A program made the position numbers and the translations under genes. Below are positions 35,080 through 36,069 of a DNA stretch of 36,069 bases, piece by piece. The stretch spans positions 1-36,069 of the forward strand of contig JAUYNL010000077.1 of NCBI GenBank assembly GCA_030696085.1, written 5' to 3'. How positions within the stretch are numbered: position 1 is the first letter of the stretch; each line of letters opens with the position of its first letter. The notes under the pieces are model-generated. The model was not told the origin of the DNA and made no database searches. It saw nothing but the letters and a program-made list of their open reading frames with translations. This DNA is from Luteolibacter sp. GTDB lineage: Bacteria > Verrucomicrobiota > Verrucomicrobiia > Verrucomicrobiales > Akkermansiaceae.

Positions 35080-35298
35080 TTAGTTGCGTTTCTTCTTTCG
35101 ATCATTCCCGGAGGGTTGCTCGGAATCTTCCTTGTCCGGATCGGATTTCCTACCGGATGGTGGCTTTGCCGCGTCCTTCGGCTTTGATTCCTCCCTGGCT
35201 TTCACCGGAGCGTCCTTCTCAGGCCTGCTGGATTCCTGTTGCGGCCTGCGTTCCGGTTCCCTGGCTTTGGATTGAGGCTTCTGGCCTGGTGCCTTCAA
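35080..35298 (-). CDS. Basic disordered protein, C-terminal piece (frameshift fragment)
   Basis: A 72-residue Lys/Arg/Pro/Glu-rich ORF with no hydrophobic core (KAREPERRPQQESSRPEKDA and a terminal DRKKKRN). It begins at a TTG overlapping the end of the upstream ORF, but its frame is open further up as QQEEPTRRAEKPLKAPGQ, back to a run of seven A (minus strand; T7 at 35336-35342). Adding one A there would join it to the 35295-35789 ORF in one long protein of the same composition. It is probably not a separate gene. Confidence 0.55.
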   Translation of the reverse strand: MKAPGQKPQSKAREPERRPQQESSRPEKDAPVKAREESKPKDAAKPPSGRKSDPDKEDSEQPSGNDRKKKRN

Positions 35299-35789
35299 AG
35301 GCTTTTCCGCACGGCGTGTGGGTTCCTCCTGCTGATTTTTTTGATTTGAGGGACCGTCGGTTTCTTCTTTGTTTCAGGTCCACGCGTCTCTTGCTGACGC
35401 TTGGTTTCCGGCCGGGTTTTTCCCGGATCCGGCTGATGGTCGGACGTTTCCTTTTTGGGCTCGAGGATTGGCGAGCGTTGTGGTTTTGGCGGCGCTTGAT
35501 TCTTCGGGAAATGATCGGCGGACTTGCCCGCAATAGGTGATGCCGGACGTTTTACTTTGGTGGGTTTGATTTCCTGCTCTGGCTTTCCATTGGTTTCTTT
35601 CCTGCCCTCCACCTCAATCGATCTCCTTTCGTCGCGTGTTTTCCTGATTTCCTGGCCGCGCCGCGCCATTCCTTCCTTCTCTTTCACGGGCACCGTCTGA
35701 AGCCTCATCGGTTTGTCTTTCCGTTTGGCCATTTGATCCATGGGGGCGGCCATCATCAGCCGCTGCTCCCTTGACTCGGCCTTGTCCAT
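35295..35789 (-). CDS. Basic disordered protein, main piece (5' end probably cut by IS630)
   Basis: A 164-residue, highly charged, low-complexity protein (DKPMRLQTVPVKEKEGMARR, PKNQAPPKPQRSPILEPKKE) ending SRRNPHAVRKSL after a poly-A frameshift point. From the ATG at 35789 the same frame stays open upstream to about 35952 and encodes YDPVYAHRRWTHRQDRDWEN and RYKESYDYRRDHESARPPRT, an Arg- and aromatic-rich region that looks like genuine protein but has no start codon. It ends abruptly next to the IS630-type transposase. The likeliest reading is a once longer, perhaps exported, gene cut at its 5' end by the insertion. Function is unknown. Confidence 0.6.
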   Translation of the reverse strand: MDKAESREQRLMMAAPMDQMAKRKDKPMRLQTVPVKEKEGMARRGQEIRKTRDERRSIEVEGRKETNGKPEQEIKPTKVKRPASPIAGKSADHFPKNQAPPKPQRSPILEPKKETSDHQPDPGKTRPETKRQQETRGPETKKKPTVPQIKKISRRNPHAVRKSL

Positions 35790-35986
35790 CCGGAGCTTGC
35801 CTTGGTCTGCCCAGGTGCGCGGTGGACGCGCGGACTCGTGATCGCGACGATAGTCATAGGACTCTTTATAGCGGTTTTCCCAATCACGGTCCTGCCGATG
35901 AGTCCAGCGTCTATGAGCATAGACCGGATCATACTGACAAGTCTTTAGGATAGACTACAAGTCAATACTCTGTCATTGTCTTCCGC

Positions 35987-36069
35987 ATGCCGAAGATTGA
36001 TGGGAGAAAACTGGATCATGGGACAAGCGAACACATTAGGATTTTGGCTGTTCGTCGTGTGAGAGAGGA
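35987..36069 (+). CDS. IS630-type transposase, N-terminal fragment at window edge
   Basis: The frame from ATG 35987 reads MPKIDGRKLDHGTSEHIRIL then AVRRVREG, up to the window edge. This matches the start of IS630-family transposases with an N-terminal winged helix (pattern DGRKL.H.T.E.IRI.AV..V..GES). Only 27 codons are visible, so intactness is unknown. The 5' flank (about 35938-35986), with the near-repeats GACAAGTC and CTACAAGTC, probably contains the element's left end. IS630 elements insert at TA. Confidence 0.7.
   Translation, partial: MPKIDGRKLDHGTSEHIRILAVRRVRE

Overview
The window looks like chromosomal DNA of a GC-rich (roughly 60%) Gram-negative bacterium, most likely a member of the Verrucomicrobiota (Luteolibacter/Prosthecobacter-like). 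That placement is inferred from the combination of a double-length UvrA, a Ser/Thr kinase next to a membrane-anchored C-type-lectin-like protein, a cobalamin-dependent MetH, paired CPBP proteases and weak Shine-Dalgarno signals. No rRNA or tRNA gene is present to confirm it. Both ends are mobile DNA: a decayed IS21 element (1-2036) on the left and the start of an IS630-type transposase (from 35987) on the right.

Layout. 2.1-4.7 kb: cytidine deaminase and mnmG. mnmG carries an exact ParB-type palindrome (parS core) and has two weaker copies near its ends. 4.7-7.2 kb: a DnaQ/YprB-like exonuclease (minus), an NrnA-type DHH phosphoesterase and truB (plus). 7.1-20.1 kb is one long minus-strand block. 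Read 5' to 3' on that strand it holds a CPBP protease, a C-type-lectin membrane protein, a Ser/Thr kinase, a 1,905-residue double UvrA, a decayed IS-associated fragment, and a compact fabG-ACP-flippase operon. 20.3-23.9 kb (plus): a second CPBP protease, thiL coupled by a 4-bp overlap, and a PIN-PhoH ATPase. 23.9-29.4 kb: thiH (minus) diverges from a methionine synthase split into two ORFs. 29.5-36 kb: cinA, then an envelope/stress block with an entericidin-like lipoprotein, a lmo0937-type two-helix peptide, a NarL-type two-component system, an NlpC/P60 hydrolase, a truncated AI-2E transporter, a coiled-coil lipoprotein and a frameshifted basic disordered protein.

Most striking points. (1) The uvrA reading frame is studded with short palindromic and low-complexity repeats that look intergenic but are translated in frame, resembling the Rickettsia palindromic element phenomenon. 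(2) MetH is cut in the linker between its homocysteine and folate modules by a ~383-bp cassette. The cassette has 34-bp inverted repeats (31/34 identical) and carries an internally deleted GxxExxY gene; the left repeat supplies the stop codon of the upstream half. (3) A perfect 17+2+17 dyad sits just upstream of metH. (4) There is a parS-like site inside mnmG. Thiamine (thiL, thiH), methionine (metH), tRNA modification (mnmG, truB) and repair/nuclease functions (UvrA, NrnA-like, exonuclease) are ordinary housekeeping around these insertions.
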